DNA of 6,939 bases from an uncultured Bacilli bacterium (GTDB lineage: Bacteria; Bacillota_I; Bacilli_A; RF39; UBA660). The stretch is from assembly GCA_947628105.1 (NCBI GenBank), contig CANQYN010000053.1, positions 1 through 6,939 of the forward strand. The letters run 5' to 3'. The position numbers and the translations under genes were made by a program. Under the pieces are notes generated by a model, which saw nothing but the letters and a program-made list of their open reading frames with translations, searched no databases and was not told the DNA's origin. Shown one piece after another: positions 6,147 through 6,939 of this stretch (the stretch's first letter is position 1; the number at the start of each line of letters is the position of its first letter).

Positions 6147-6157
6147 TATTATATAAT
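6147..6157 (+). promoter_or_regulatory. Probable -10 region of the clpP promoter
   Basis: TATTATATAAT contains two overlapping -10-like hexamers, TATTAT (6147-6152) and TATAAT (6152-6157). No good -35 is present; TTGTAT at 6123-6128 is 18 bp from the first. The first hexamer is likelier, because a start set by the second would fall inside the ribosome binding site (AAAGGAG, 6161-6167). No CtsR or HrcA (CIRCE) operator is visible. Confidence 0.45.
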
Positions 6158-6174
6158 TAGAAAGGAGTATCATC

Positions 6175-6738
6175 ATGATACCAATAGTCATAGAAAAAAG
6201 TAGTAATGGAGAAAGAAGCTATGATATTTACTCTCGACTGTTAAAAGATCGAATTATTATTCTAAGTGATGAAATAACGGATAACAAAGCAAATACTGTT
6301 ATTGCTCAATTATTATATTTAGATTCTATCAATCATGAAGATATCAGCTTATATATTAATTCTCCAGGCGGTAGTGTTACTGCCGGAATGGCTATTTATG
6401 ATACCATTCATTTCATTAAAAGTGACGTATCTACTATTTGTATTGGCATGGCAGCAAGTATGGGAGCCTTTCTACTATCGAGTGGGACAAAAGGAAAAAG
6501 ATGTGCCCTTCCTAATAGTGAAATTATGATTCATCAACCTCTCGGTGGTGTACAAGGGCAAGCAACGGAAATTAAAATTGCGGCCGAACGAATTTTAAAA
6601 TTAAAAGAAAAATTAAATCATATGCTTTCTAAAAATACAGGAACCGATATTAAAATCATTGAAAAAGATACCGAAAGAGATTATTTTTTAAGTGCAAAAG
6701 AAGCATTAGAATATGGTTTAATTGATAAAATAATATAA
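6175..6738 (+). CDS. clpP: ATP-dependent Clp protease proteolytic subunit ClpP
   Basis: The serine peptidase of the Clp machinery. Fourteen copies form a barrel that degrades proteins unfolded by ClpX, ClpC or ClpE ATPases in the cytoplasm. The catalytic triad is visible: Ser95 in GMAASMGAF, His120 in MIHQPLGG and Asp169 in DTERDYF. The oxyanion/substrate strand SLYINSPGGSVTAGMAIYDT (58-77) is conserved, as are the N-terminal axial-loop residues IPIVIE and the hydrophobic-pocket region YDIYSRLLKDRII. At 187 aa it is about ten residues shorter than B. subtilis ClpP, because the C-terminal tail after GLIDKI is nearly absent. The core is complete. AAAGGAG at 6161-6167 is seven bases before the ATG. 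It is transcribed alone, divergently from the kinase-gap operon and convergently with tsaD, and ends at the hairpin starting at 6737. Confidence 0.98.
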   Translation: MIPIVIEKSSNGERSYDIYSRLLKDRIIILSDEITDNKANTVIAQLLYLDSINHEDISLYINSPGGSVTAGMAIYDTIHFIKSDVSTICIGMAASMGAFLLSSGTKGKRCALPNSEIMIHQPLGGVQGQATEIKIAAERILKLKEKLNHMLSKNTGTDIKIIEKDTERDYFLSAKEALEYGLIDKII

Positions 6739-6762
6739 AAAAACTCAAATGAGTTTTTTTTT
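6737..6762. terminator. Bidirectional rho-independent terminator shared by clpP and tsaD
   Basis: AAAAAAACTC (6737-6746) pairs with GAGTTTTTTT (6751-6760) around an AAAT loop, followed by a T run to 6762 on the plus strand and seven T on the minus strand. It touches the clpP stop on one side and the tsaD stop on the other, so the two convergent genes can use the same hairpin. Confidence 0.8.
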
Positions 6763-6939
6763 AATGCAAGTCATCTGTTGCTTTAGCATTTAAGGTTAAA
6801 TCTGCTCTTCTTCCCAATTGATAAGCATAGTATCCAGCAGCTCCAATCATAGCCGCATTATCAGTACAATATTTTAATTCGGGAATAGCTAGTTGAACTC
6901 CTTTTTCTAAACATCTTTTTTTTAATGTATCTCTCAGTC
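6761..6939 (-). CDS. tsaD: tRNA threonylcarbamoyladenosine synthase TsaD, C-terminal part (runs off the right edge)
   Basis: The last 59 codons and stop of a minus-strand gene; the start lies outside the window. The translation includes LRDTLKKRCLEKGVQLAIPE, then LKYCTDNAAMIGAAGYYAYQ, and ends LTLNAKATDDLH. This matches the C-terminus of TsaD (Gcp/Kae1 family), where the CTDNAAMIG segment carries an Asp of the metal/substrate site and LNAK is the usual tail. TsaD transfers threonylcarbamoyl from threonylcarbamoyl-AMP to A37 of ANN-decoding tRNAs, working with TsaB and TsaE, after TsaC makes the intermediate. The modification is near-universal and usually essential. The stop codon (6761-6763) directly abuts the shared terminator. 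A run of eight A occurs in the coding strand near 6909-6916, but the frame stays open through it. Confidence 0.95.
   Translation of the reverse strand, partial: LRDTLKKRCLEKGVQLAIPELKYCTDNAAMIGAAGYYAYQLGRRADLTLNAKATDDLH

Noticed and set aside
6335..6529. Plus-strand open frame of 64 codons inside clpP
   Set aside because: It is out of frame with the clpP catalytic core, which is plainly the real coding frame.
1..6939. Mobile element, CRISPR array, toxin-antitoxin or defence system
   Set aside because: No transposase, terminal repeats, regular repeat-spacer units or paired small toxin/antitoxin genes are visible. Almost all DNA is taken up by recognisable core genes with short spacers.

Overview
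The window is AT-rich (about 30% G+C by eye) and uses the standard genetic code: TGG encodes Trp, and TGA stops ywiB. It looks like chromosomal core DNA from a low-GC Bacillota. Two genes narrow this down. RpoE, the RNA polymerase delta subunit, is typical of Bacilli and Mollicutes. SigK, the late mother-cell sporulation sigma factor, is uninterrupted and keeps its N-terminal pro-sequence. Together they suggest a Bacilli/Erysipelotrichia-like lineage with endospore-forming ancestry. The genus cannot be named from this sequence.

Layout from left to right. Positions 1-2190 hold a minus-strand operon, ywiB-argS-rpoE (rpoE is cut by the window edge). A good sigma-A-type promoter, TTGCAA-17-TATAAT at 2217-2245, drives it, and ywiB and argS overlap by an ATGA junction. 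Upstream lies sigK (2263-2964, minus), then a 68-aa hypothetical protein (3025-3231, minus) whose stop codon sits inside its own terminator hairpin. Next is a two-gene minus-strand operon, a TGS-SAD-kinase fusion protein (4395-6059) followed 14 bp later by gap (3379-4380). It is driven by GTGACA-17-TATACT with an extended -10, and it ends at a long hairpin at 3322-3369. A 115-bp divergent region separates it from clpP (6175-6738, plus). clpP converges on the 3' end of tsaD (6761-6939, minus, partial), and the two share a back-to-back terminator at 6737-6762.

The genes are mostly housekeeping: transcription (RpoE), tRNA charging (ArgS), tRNA modification (TsaD), glycolysis (GAPDH), nucleoside phosphorylation (predicted kinase) and protein turnover (ClpP). 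One developmental regulator, SigK, sits among them. No gene-free stretch exceeds 150 bp. I saw no tRNA or rRNA gene, riboswitch, insertion sequence, CRISPR array, phage gene or defence system.

I found no exciting undescribed system. The items most worth a second look are the pro-SigK with a conserved processing junction, the orphan 68-aa protein between gap and sigK, and the kinase fusion whose editing-type domain has lost the expected editing residues.
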